Below are positions 1 to 5,199 of a stretch of 7,232 bases of DNA, in pieces. The stretch is taken from assembly GCA_947627145.1 (NCBI GenBank), contig CANQUW010000054.1, forward strand, positions 1-7,232, read 5' to 3'. Source of the stretch: an uncultured Bacilli bacterium (lineage in GTDB: Bacteria; Bacillota_I; Bacilli_A; RF39; UBA660). Within the stretch, counting starts at the first letter, position 1; the number at the start of each line of letters is the position of its first letter. Position numbers and translations under genes: made by a program. The notes below the pieces were generated by a model. It saw only the letters and a program-made list of their open reading frames with translations. It made no database searches and was not told where the DNA came from.

Positions 1-37
1 ACCTAAATCTTCTTGCATAAATTTGCTATTTTACTAT

Positions 38-65
38 ATTTTATCATTATCAATTAAAAAGTCAA
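38..65 (-). promoter_or_regulatory. putative sigma-A promoter reading out of the left edge
   Basis: On the minus strand a TTGACT -35 element (60-65) is followed after 16 bases by a TAAAAT -10 element (38-43). Transcription would start near position 31 and leave the window. An ATG at 18-16 opens six sense codons (M-Q-E-D-L-G) before the edge, but no Shine-Dalgarno site precedes it, so the true start of the next gene is uncertain. The surrounding AT-richness raises the chance of a false match. Confidence 0.45.
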
Positions 66-80
66 TGAAATCCAAATGTA

Positions 81-150
81 TTTTTTTATATTTTTTTATA
101 TTTAATGCAAAAATAATTATATTTAATTTAAAAATAATTATATTTAATGC
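81..150. repeat. short AT-rich direct repeats
   Basis: A 10-base unit TTTTTTTATA occurs twice back to back at 81-100. A 19-base unit AAAAATAATTATATTTAAT occurs at 109-127 and again at 130-148, a period of 21 bases. The sequence TATATTTAATGCAAA appears before the first copy and after the second. The copies look like local slippage or duplication in low-complexity DNA. They lack the unique spacers of a CRISPR array and the ends of an insertion sequence. Confidence 0.6.
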
Positions 151-156
151 AAATTT

Positions 157-195
157 ATTTTAATTTAATTATAATTTATTCTAATTAATTAAAAT
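157..195. repeat. imperfect AT-only inverted repeat
   Basis: ATTTTAATTTAATT (157-170) is matched by AATTAATTAAAAT (183-195), which is its reverse complement apart from one missing base. The loop is 12 bases. The arms are purely A and T, so the pairing would be weak and could arise by chance. It could act as a weak bidirectional transcript end, but no GC pairs support this. Confidence 0.3.
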
Positions 196-321
196 TCAGT
201 GTAACTACTTAATAATCAAAATGTTGAAAAATCTTCCTTTTTTCCCTTTTATTATGTCATTCTATCTTTGCTAGGTCTTGTAGTATATATGATTACATCT
301 AAATATTTCATAATTCATTTT

Positions 322-1239
322 TTAATTTAATGGCTTTCCGTGTTTTTTCTTATCAACCTGTTCAAATTGATATGTACATGAATATTTTGTGTATTCAAAA
401 ATTTCGTTTATATCAACATTACTATTTTTAATATCCATAGGATGTATGCATACAACTAATTCATTTGTAATTTTAGAACTTACAGATACGGCAACAAATG
501 AACTTATTATATCTTTTACAACTTGTATTCTTGTTGCTTCTGCAATCCCTGCTCGGCCAGTTCCGATAATTGGAATAACTAATTTTTCAATATGTTTATT
601 TTCCGAAAGAAATGACCACAAGCCTTGTATAGATTTTATTATATTATCATATTTTGCTTTTGGCGTACCATTTTTAGAAACATCAGCTAGAGCTAAAAAA
701 TAAAAATGCTTATTATTTAAATTAATATCTGCAACTGTACCACATTCATATTGCTTTGTTTTTGTTTTTCTATTATCATCAAGTGTTTTTAAAACATCTA
801 TTCCTTTAATGCTATTTTCTATTTTATTATCTAATTCTGTTAAATTATTTTTGAAAAATTTTTCTTGAAATTGTCCTTGTATGCTATGTATACTAACAAA
901 CTCGCCCTCCATACAAGTATCAAATGTTGTATTAGTAGGTATAATTATTGCTCCTTCTTGTTTTAGTATATCCCCTACAACAATAGTAACATTTATATCT
1001 CTATTTTTTATTGTAAATTTTCTTTTTAACTTAGGAAAATTTTTTATAATAGAGCATATACCTACAAAAAATATTATAATTATAAAATCAAAACCATTAA
1101 AGTCTATTTTTTTTATTAAATCCGAAAAAAATATATTTAATAGTTCGTAAATTAAAGAAAGCAAACCTAAAAATTCAAAGAATGTTTCTAATATACCTTT
1201 ATAATTATTAAGGATTTGTTTAAAATAAACTCTTATCAT
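322..1239 (-). CDS. thsA: ThsA-like membrane-anchored macro-domain effector (type II Thoeris)
   Basis: This 305-residue protein has two N-terminal hydrophobic segments (about 16-38 and 49-66), a basic linker (about 69-80) and then a macro domain to the C-terminus. Macro features visible are the first strand ending in V-V-G-D-I-L (87-92), I-I-P-T-N (99-103), S-I-Q-G-Q-F (119-124), the phosphate-loop strand I-P-I-I-G-T-G-R-A-G (222-231) and a late strand L-V-V-C-I-H-P (261-267). This TM-TM-macro layout is that of the type II Thoeris effector. In that family the macro domain binds an ADP-ribose-derived signal made by the TIR partner and the membrane part causes growth arrest or death. The ATG overlaps the stop of the upstream TIR gene by one base (TAATG), so translation is probably coupled, and no strong separate ribosome site is present. 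Fold and layout are clear; ligand and activity are inferred. Confidence 0.85.
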   Translation of the reverse strand: MIRVYFKQILNNYKGILETFFEFLGLLSLIYELLNIFFSDLIKKIDFNGFDFIIIIFFVGICSIIKNFPKLKRKFTIKNRDINVTIVVGDILKQEGAIIIPTNTTFDTCMEGEFVSIHSIQGQFQEKFFKNNLTELDNKIENSIKGIDVLKTLDDNRKTKTKQYECGTVADINLNNKHFYFLALADVSKNGTPKAKYDNIIKSIQGLWSFLSENKHIEKLVIPIIGTGRAGIAEATRIQVVKDIISSFVAVSVSSKITNELVVCIHPMDIKNSNVDINEIFEYTKYSCTYQFEQVDKKKHGKPLN

Positions 1240-1739
1240 TATAAACCTAATTCCTTATATATATTTTCATTATAGTAATATGAGTCTTTTTCACCTTTAT
1301 TGTGTTTTTCATTAAAGGTACTAGGCCAGTTTTCTAAAGCATATTGCATAATTTTTGAATTAAAACTTATGTGTATTGCCAACGTATTTTTTGCTAATGC
1401 TGGACAATTAATATTATCTAAAGATCTTTTTCCATTTAAATTTACTACAATAAATGGTATTTCACGTTTAATAGCTTCCTCAATTTCCCATCTGACGTAT
1501 TTATATAAGTATTTTGTATGTTCCCCTACTAGCAAAACAAATACTTTAGTATTTCTAAATCTATCTCTTAATCCTGCTTTTATAGATTCTTCACTTTTAT
1601 CATAAATATTATTTATATCATGAGCATCATAAAAATTAAATTCTGTATTATCATTTTGTTTCCACGCTTTCATTAAAAAATAATATTTTAAATCATTGTC
1701 GGCATCCATTGAAACATAAACTTTATTTCTATAAGCCAT
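1239..1739 (-). CDS. thsB: ThsB-like TIR-domain signal synthase (type II Thoeris)
   Basis: This 166-residue single-domain cytoplasmic protein has the TIR-like fold of the ThsB family. It starts with the strand K-V-Y-V-S-M (6-11) and continues with D-L-K-Y-Y-F (16-21), the segment S-I-K-A-G-L-R-D-R-F-R-N-T-K-V-F-V-L-L-V-G (52-72) and V-R-W-E-I-E-E-A-I-K-R (82-92). Glu85 in that last helix aligns with the catalytic glutamate of known ThsB proteins (motif W-V-R-Y-E-I), so enzymatic activity is likely. Known ThsB enzymes use NAD+ to make a cyclic or conjugated ADP-ribose signal after phage infection; type II systems are reported to make histidine-ADP-ribose. The start ATG follows AGAGGTGAT at good spacing and a strong promoter at 1764-1792. 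It lies immediately upstream of the macro-domain gene. Only one TIR gene is present, whereas some Thoeris loci carry several. Confidence 0.88.
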   Translation of the reverse strand: MAYRNKVYVSMDADNDLKYYFLMKAWKQNDNTEFNFYDAHDINNIYDKSEESIKAGLRDRFRNTKVFVLLVGEHTKYLYKYVRWEIEEAIKREIPFIVVNLNGKRSLDNINCPALAKNTLAIHISFNSKIMQYALENWPSTFNEKHNKGEKDSYYYNENIYKELGL

Positions 1740-1744
1740 TATCT

Positions 1745-1753
1745 ATCACCTCT
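1745..1753 (-). promoter_or_regulatory. ribosome binding site of the TIR gene
   Basis: AGAGGTGAT on the minus strand lies just before the ATG at 1739 and fixes that start. The same nine bases precede the TTG start of the broken acetyltransferase gene at 3679. Confidence 0.75.
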
Positions 1754-1763
1754 TTGACTATAT

Positions 1764-1792
1764 ATTATAATATATTTTTGATTGTTTTTCAA
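1764..1792 (-). promoter_or_regulatory. strong sigma-A promoter of the thsB-thsA operon
   Basis: TTGAAA (1787-1792) and TATAAT (1764-1769) are separated by exactly 17 bases, close to the ideal housekeeping promoter. The start point should fall near 1757, giving a leader of about 18 bases that contains the Shine-Dalgarno site. The -10 element lies inside a perfect 16-base AT palindrome (1760-1775). Expression is probably constitutive, since no operator beyond that palindrome is seen. Confidence 0.75.
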
Positions 1793-1947
1793 CAAAAAAC
1801 AACTTCTAATATTATTTGTTGCATATTAAATGCTATAATATAGAAAATTCATTTACTTTTGAATGTAATTTAAACTATTCAAACAACCAACTTTTTATAT
1901 ATAATTTACTTATAATCAAGTTCTTAATTATTTCATCAAATTTATAA
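1793..1947. other. spacer between the PIN-like gene and the Thoeris promoter
   Basis: This spacer carries no ORF of note. No hairpin followed by a T-run is visible after the stop of the PIN-like gene at 1948, so transcripts from that gene may continue into thsB. A plus-strand TGCTATAAT (1831-1839) resembles an extended -10 element but has no good -35 and no gene ahead of it. Confidence 0.5.
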
Positions 1948-2964
1948 TCATAGTTTTATTTTTAATATAAGTTCTTCTAATTTTATTGATAATTGTGTTA
2001 GTATTTCTGAATTAATTTTTGGTCTGATTCTATTTTTTGATTTTCTTTCAATAAAGTTTAAAATTTCATTTCTATCTTTTTTTGATTGTATTCTATCTTT
2101 AATTAAATCAATCCATGACTTTTCAAAGAAATTACAAGCCATAAAAATTAATTTCAGATTTCTATCATTTGTTGCAAAAAATAATTCTTTATCTCGAAAA
2201 TTATATTGTAAATTATTAACTGATGATAGATATGCAAGATCCCATGCTTGGTTTTTACATCCTTTAATTACTTTATTATAATCTTTTGAATTTACATTTT
2301 TAGGAGCTTTGATTGATGGATAATTAGTGAATAATAATATTACATAAGTAATATCATACATGGACAAAATCAAATTATCATAATACCAATCTAGGTATTT
2401 TAGTATTCTTTTTTTTGTTGAAGATTCTGTTAAAAAAATTTCTGCTATTTTTAAAGTTGAGCAATAACTAGTAAGATATAACTCTCCTTTTGTTTTATAA
2501 TTTGCATGTCTATTAAATTTGCATGGAATATTGATTTGATTAAATTCATATTTACCTGTTATTAATTTATCTTTTAAAACCATCGTTGGAATACTTGATA
2601 GATATGTTAAAGTTTGATTTAATTGTTCTATTACTTCAGTATTATCTTTATTATCTGCATATTCACACATTGCTAAGCCTAAGTTATACTGCAATTGATT
2701 AATATTACAAAAAAGTAGAAAAAACAAAATCATAATCATATTATTTTCTGAATATAATTTTCCTTTACTAAAATAATCAAAAATCATAGAAGACATATTT
2801 CTATCCAAGATTATTATTTTATCTTTTCTATTCATTAAAAATTCTTTATAATGCTTGAATTCACCCTCTTTAAAATAATAAGGATGAAAAATTATTTGAT
2901 ACCTATTAACTGCATCAAATATATATTTTAATTCATTATTTTGCAAAAATATTAAATCTTCCAT
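1948..2964 (-). CDS. unknown protein with PIN-like nuclease features
   Basis: I do not recognise this 338-residue protein as a named family. It has no signal peptide; a hydrophobic stretch at about 76-90 is probably a buried helix rather than a membrane span. Its acidic residues follow the order expected of a PIN-like RNase: I-I-I-L-D-R-N at 50-56 (Asp54), A-M-C-E-Y-A at 98-103 (Glu101), Q-A-W-D-L-A-Y-L at 239-246 (Asp242) and F-F-A-T-N-D-R-N-L at 262-270 (Asp267). The last two resemble the 'AxD' helix and 'TxD' strand ends of VapC-type PIN domains. The C-terminal 60 residues are rich in Lys, Arg and Glu and look helical. AAAGGAGT precedes the ATG. The gene ends 209 bases before thsB with no obvious terminator, so a role in defence is possible by context. 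The nuclease reading is inference from motif order. Confidence 0.6.
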   Translation of the reverse strand: MEDLIFLQNNELKYIFDAVNRYQIIFHPYYFKEGEFKHYKEFLMNRKDKIIILDRNMSSMIFDYFSKGKLYSENNMIMILFFLLFCNINQLQYNLGLAMCEYADNKDNTEVIEQLNQTLTYLSSIPTMVLKDKLITGKYEFNQINIPCKFNRHANYKTKGELYLTSYCSTLKIAEIFLTESSTKKRILKYLDWYYDNLILSMYDITYVILLFTNYPSIKAPKNVNSKDYNKVIKGCKNQAWDLAYLSSVNNLQYNFRDKELFFATNDRNLKLIFMACNFFEKSWIDLIKDRIQSKKDRNEILNFIERKSKNRIRPKINSEILTQLSIKLEELILKIKL

Positions 2965-2982
2965 AATGTAACTCCTTTATTT

Positions 2983-3012
2983 ATTATATCATATAAAAAG
3001 ATACCCAATCAA
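2983..3012 (-). promoter_or_regulatory. candidate promoter of the PIN-like gene
   Basis: TTGATT (3007-3012) and TATAAT (2983-2988) are spaced by 18 bases. The predicted start lies at about 2976, almost on the AAAGGAG ribosome site, so the leader would be very short. The -35 element falls inside the loop of the terminator hairpin at 2995-3022, meaning terminator and promoter overlap. Confidence 0.4.
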
Positions 3013-3022
3013 AAGTATCTTT
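2995..3022 (-). terminator. rho-independent-like terminator after the 33-codon ORF
   Basis: On the minus strand an 8-base stem AAAGATAC (3015-3022) pairs with GTATCTTT (2997-3004) around a 10-base loop and runs into five Ts. The stem begins at the last base of the preceding TGA stop. The stem is AT-rich, so efficiency may be modest. Confidence 0.5.
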
Positions 3023-3123
3023 CACTTTATAGATATTATATTCGTTACCCTTTTACATTGGGGGCAACAAGATGCTCCGTGTCCAGCATCTACAACAATA
3101 CCTTTTATTTTCTTTTCATTCAT
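3022..3123 (-). CDS. 33-residue ORF: amidase-like start joined to a Cys cluster
   Basis: An ATG at 3123 follows AGGTGA at 5-base spacing and opens 33 codons ending in TGA. The first half reads K-K-I-K-G-I-V-V-D-A-G-H-G (4-16). This matches the start of Amidase_3 N-acetylmuramoyl-L-alanine amidases, where the His of G-H-G binds zinc. It then changes abruptly to A-S-C-C-P-Q-C-K-R-V-T-N-I-I-S-I-K (17-33), a C-P-x-C knuckle unrelated to amidases, and stops. A full amidase domain needs about 170 residues or more, so it cannot be an active enzyme. It is either a scar left by a deletion or a real micro-protein. A 7-base inverted repeat (3070-3091) lies across the D-A-G-H-G codons. A weak promoter (TACAAT about 14 bases before the ribosome site) and a terminator right after the stop suggest it may still be transcribed. 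Confidence 0.4.
   Translation of the reverse strand: MNEKKIKGIVVDAGHGASCCPQCKRVTNIISIK
3070..3091. repeat. 7-base inverted repeat inside the 33-codon ORF
   Basis: AGATGCT and AGCATCT flank an 8-base loop, giving a perfect 7-bp stem including three GC pairs. It sits in the most GC-rich spot of the left half, exactly where the amidase-like reading ends. It may be coincidental, an RNA hairpin, or the footprint of a deletion. Confidence 0.4.
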
Positions 3124-3180
3124 TATCTTCACCTAATTTATTGTATGAAAAAAGAAAATTTATGTTATTATTATATAAAT

Positions 3181-3679
3181 TTATAATTTTTTTAAATAAA
3201 TATTTCTTATACCTCTTTTAAATTGTTTTTTGTTTTTGCACTCAAAATTGTCTTTTAACAAATTATTTATCGAATATATATTATCTGGATGAATTGTACT
3301 AATTGCATATTTATATTTATTATTAATGCTATATTCATCTAGCACTTGTAACATCTGATTCTGTAAACCATGCCCAATATATTTAGGGTTAACAAACATA
3401 GGACCATAATCAACTACTTCTCTATAATCTAAATTAAGCTCAAATTTTGATATATCTTTCTCGCTTGATGGAATTAACATCATAGAACAAACTGGTTCTT
3501 TATCTAAATAATACATCCCATATTTTAGAATTATTATTTAATAAGTTTCTTAAATCTTCTTTTGAAAAATCTCCAATCCATTTTGAAGGTGCCATATTTG
3601 TTTTAACATATTCTCTAAATTCAGTATATTTTTCTAAATCTATATCATTGTTTATACATAGTAATTCTTCTAATTTCAA
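3181..3679 (-). pseudogene. GNAT N-acetyltransferase split by a one-base frameshift
   Basis: Two overlapping reading frames together make one GNAT acetyltransferase. The first (from 3679, stop at 3500) ends ...N-N-S-K-I-W and then a junk tail. The second resumes with M-Y-Y-L-D-K-E-P-V and runs to 3181. It contains the acetyl-CoA loop region V-N-P-K-Y-I-G-H-G-L-Q-N-Q-M and the later H-P-D-N-I-Y-S-I-N-N-L motif. Removing one base from the GGG run (CCC at 3517-3519 on the plus strand) restores a continuous protein of 165 residues, normal for the family. The start is most likely TTG at 3679, which follows AGAGGTGAT (3684-3692); an upstream GTG at 3688 lies inside that ribosome site. The substrate cannot be told. 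Both halves are well preserved, so the break is very recent or a sequencing or assembly error. Confidence 0.82.
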
Positions 3680-3714
3680 AGTAATCACCTCTAAATAATT
3701 TTAAATACTTTTGT

Positions 3715-3870
3715 TCATTCTTCATTGTCATCTTCAAAATCATCTAGTTCTACCAGTTCGTTATCTGTATCATTTTCTTCTTTTTGTTCTTCTTTTTTGC
3801 CTAAAAATTCATCTAATTGACCTGTTGCTACTAAGTAATTAAAAAAATCATCTTTATCAAATTTAAACAT
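3715..3870 (-). CDS. 51-residue acidic protein at the end of the dnaD-nth operon
   Basis: The ATG at 3870 follows AAAGGAGATAAT, a strong ribosome site, only 11 bases after the nth stop, so it is almost certainly translated from the nth transcript. The first 24 residues (M-F-K-F-D-K-D-D-F-F-N-Y-L-V... to E-F-L-G) look like an amphipathic helical region. Residues 25-51 are a low-complexity tail rich in Glu and Asp (K-K-E-E-Q-K-E-E, then L-D-D-F-E-D-D-N-E-E). I do not recognise a family. In Bacillus the dnaD-nth pair is followed by a small protein gene (ypoC), but I see no resemblance. The acidic tail recalls that of the DnaD protein two genes upstream. Confidence 0.75.
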   Translation of the reverse strand: MFKFDKDDFFNYLVATGQLDEFLGKKEEQKEENDTDNELVELDDFEDDNEE

Positions 3871-3881
3871 ATTATCTCCTT

Positions 3882-4514
3882 TTATTTATCGGATTTATAG
3901 TATCTACATATTTCTTGCAATTTACAGTTTTCACATTCTGGTTTTACTGCTTTGCAATGATATCTTCCAAATAGAACTAATTGTTTATGACGACGTCCCC
4001 AATGTGTTTTATCAAACTTTTTCATAAGTTTTCTTTCTACATCTTCTACACTATCGTTTTGATATGCTAAACGTAATCTTTTACTTACTCTTTCAACATG
4101 AGTATCAACAGCAATTGCTGGATAGTCATACAGTTCATTTAAAACTACATTAACTGTTTTTCTTCCTACTCCAGGTAAGCTTTCTAGTATTTTTCTGTCT
4201 TGTGGAAATACTCCATTATATTCTTCATCTAAGACTTTCGCAATTTCTTTAATAAATACTGATTTCTTTTTATAAGTACCTACTGGTCTTATTATTTCTT
4301 CTAAATCACTTAGTGAAGCATTTTTTAACTCTTTTAATGTTTTATATTTATTAAATAAAATTGGTGTTACTTGATTTACTCTTTTATCAGTTGATTGAGC
4401 ACTTAATACAACTGCGATTAAGAGCTCATAATCTTTATTATATTTTAGTTCACATTTAGGATCTGGTATAACTTCATCTAAATAGTTTTCTATATCTAAT
4501 ACTTTATTCTTCAT
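3882..4514 (-). CDS. nth: endonuclease III (DNA glycosylase/AP lyase)
   Basis: Endonuclease III removes oxidised pyrimidines and cuts the abasic site in base excision repair. With the ATG at 4514 the product is 210 residues, nearly the same as E. coli Nth. The helix-hairpin-helix reads L-P-G-V-G-R-K-T with catalytic Lys119. A-V-D-T-H-V-x-R carries catalytic Asp137. The C-terminal [4Fe-4S] loop is C-x6-C-x2-C-x5-C at 187, 194, 197 and 203, the E. coli positions. The frame is open to a TTG at 4541 and has further ATGs at 4523 and 4517, so the exact start is uncertain. I prefer 4514 because its N-terminus matches the family length. The start lies inside the end of dnaD (11-base overlap), pointing to translational coupling. 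All known catalytic and cluster residues are present. Confidence 0.96.
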   Translation of the reverse strand: MKNKVLDIENYLDEVIPDPKCELKYNKDYELLIAVVLSAQSTDKRVNQVTPILFNKYKTLKELKNASLSDLEEIIRPVGTYKKKSVFIKEIAKVLDEEYNGVFPQDRKILESLPGVGRKTVNVVLNELYDYPAIAVDTHVERVSKRLRLAYQNDSVEDVERKLMKKFDKTHWGRRHKQLVLFGRYHCKAVKPECENCKLQEICRYYKSDK

Positions 4515-5178
4515 CATCGTCATCTTCTTCAAACCAATCAAAATCCACTATATCAATTGGTTCTTCTTCCTCTTTCTTTGCAATATGTCTTTGTCTATTC
4601 TTTTCTACATCTTCTTTTGTTTTTATACCAGCTTTATTCCATTCATATAAAATCTTATCTATATATCTCAAGTTAGATACTCCATTAAATGTAGCTTCTT
4701 TTACTGCTTCTTTCATTATTTCTTCTGTAAATCCACTTTCTATCCAAGCTTTCATTATTTCATATTCAATAGGACTTAACGTTCTTCCAAATTCTTTTTC
4801 TACTATTTCAAAAATATTACTGTTTTCTACATCTGGTTTATTAACTTCTTCACTCATAAGAAGTGTAATTTTTTTATAAAAACCTTCTAAGCTTATTTTT
4901 TCTTCTAAAATATTTTTCTCATTTTTAAATGTTTCTATTTTTATAAAATTTTTACTACTTAAAACTCCTATATAATTCATTACATCAGATACAGATATGT
5001 TTAAATCTTTAGAGATTTCTTCTGGATTGAATGAAGTGTTATCTGTTTTGTTGTATAAATACATAAGAAAGATAAACTCTTCAAACTTTAATTTAAATTC
5101 TTTTCTATTTTGCATTAAATAAAGGGGTATTACAATATTACCTTGTTTTAAAATATTTATCATTTTAGAACTCTTCAT
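4504..5178 (-). CDS. dnaD: DnaD-family replication initiation protein
   Basis: DnaD acts with DnaB and DnaI in low-GC Gram-positives to load the replicative helicase at oriC and at restart sites. Residues about 15-105 form the N-terminal winged-helix oligomerisation domain, with F-N-P-E-E-I-S-K-D-L-N-I-S (50-62) as the helix-turn region. Residues about 121-185 form the C-terminal DnaD/DnaB_2 domain, with E-F-G-R-T-L-S-P-I-E (129-138) and the signature Y-I-D-K-I-L-Y-E-W (172-180). The last 25 residues are highly acidic, ending in a run of Asp and Glu. The length of 224 residues is normal. AAGGAGGG precedes the ATG, 21 bases after the end of cca, and the 3' end overlaps nth. The family assignment is secure; the acidic tail is longer and more charged than I would expect. 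Confidence 0.92.
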   Translation of the reverse strand: MKSSKMINILKQGNIVIPLYLMQNRKEFKLKFEEFIFLMYLYNKTDNTSFNPEEISKDLNISVSDVMNYIGVLSSKNFIKIETFKNEKNILEEKISLEGFYKKITLLMSEEVNKPDVENSNIFEIVEKEFGRTLSPIEYEIMKAWIESGFTEEIMKEAVKEATFNGVSNLRYIDKILYEWNKAGIKTKEDVEKNRQRHIAKKEEEEPIDIVDFDWFEEDDDDEE

Positions 5179-5199
5179 AATTCAAACCCTCCTTTTTGT

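Larger units (their letters stand above)
1..321. other. gene-free, very AT-rich spacer downstream of the macro-domain gene
   Basis: No credible coding region is seen on either strand. The stretch holds short AT-rich direct repeats (81-150), an imperfect inverted repeat (157-195), a pyrimidine-rich run near 234-250 and the promoter at 38-65. No convincing hairpin-plus-T-tract terminator follows the macro-domain gene, although one would be expected here. The only plus-strand ORF (65-163) encodes a repetitive Ile/Phe/Asn string produced by the AT repeats and has no ribosome binding site. Confidence 0.6.

Noticed and set aside
81..150. Possible CRISPR-like repeats
   Set aside because: Only two copies of each unit, spacing of 0-2 bases instead of unique spacers, and pure AT low complexity.
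65..163. Plus-strand ORF of about 32 codons in the left spacer
   Set aside because: The product is an Ile/Phe/Asn repeat generated by AT-rich direct repeats, and there is no ribosome site.
389..703. Plus-strand ORF opposite the macro-domain gene
   Set aside because: It is the antisense of a well-supported macro domain, with no ribosome site and no recognisable motif.
881..1150. Plus-strand hydrophobic ORF opposite the TM region of the macro-domain gene
   Set aside because: Its hydrophobicity comes from AT-rich antisense codons; no ribosome site and no spacing consistent with a gene.
1300..1605. Plus-strand ORF opposite the TIR gene
   Set aside because: Antisense shadow of the TIR coding frame, with no start context.
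1831..1839. Plus-strand extended -10 element TGCTATAAT between the PIN-like gene and thsB
   Set aside because: It has no acceptable -35 and no plus-strand gene ahead. An antisense RNA to the PIN-like gene is possible, but nothing else supports it.
3500..3520. Programmed ribosomal frameshift in the acetyltransferase
   Set aside because: The junction has no slippery heptamer of the usual kind and no stimulatory hairpin, and GNAT enzymes are not known to use frameshifting. A mutation or sequence error is simpler.
1948..3870. PIN-like protein with an upstream small ORF as a toxin-antitoxin pair
   Set aside because: No small gene is adjacent in the usual VapB position: the 33-codon ORF has no DNA-binding features and is cut off by a terminator, and the acidic 51-residue ORF belongs to the nth operon.
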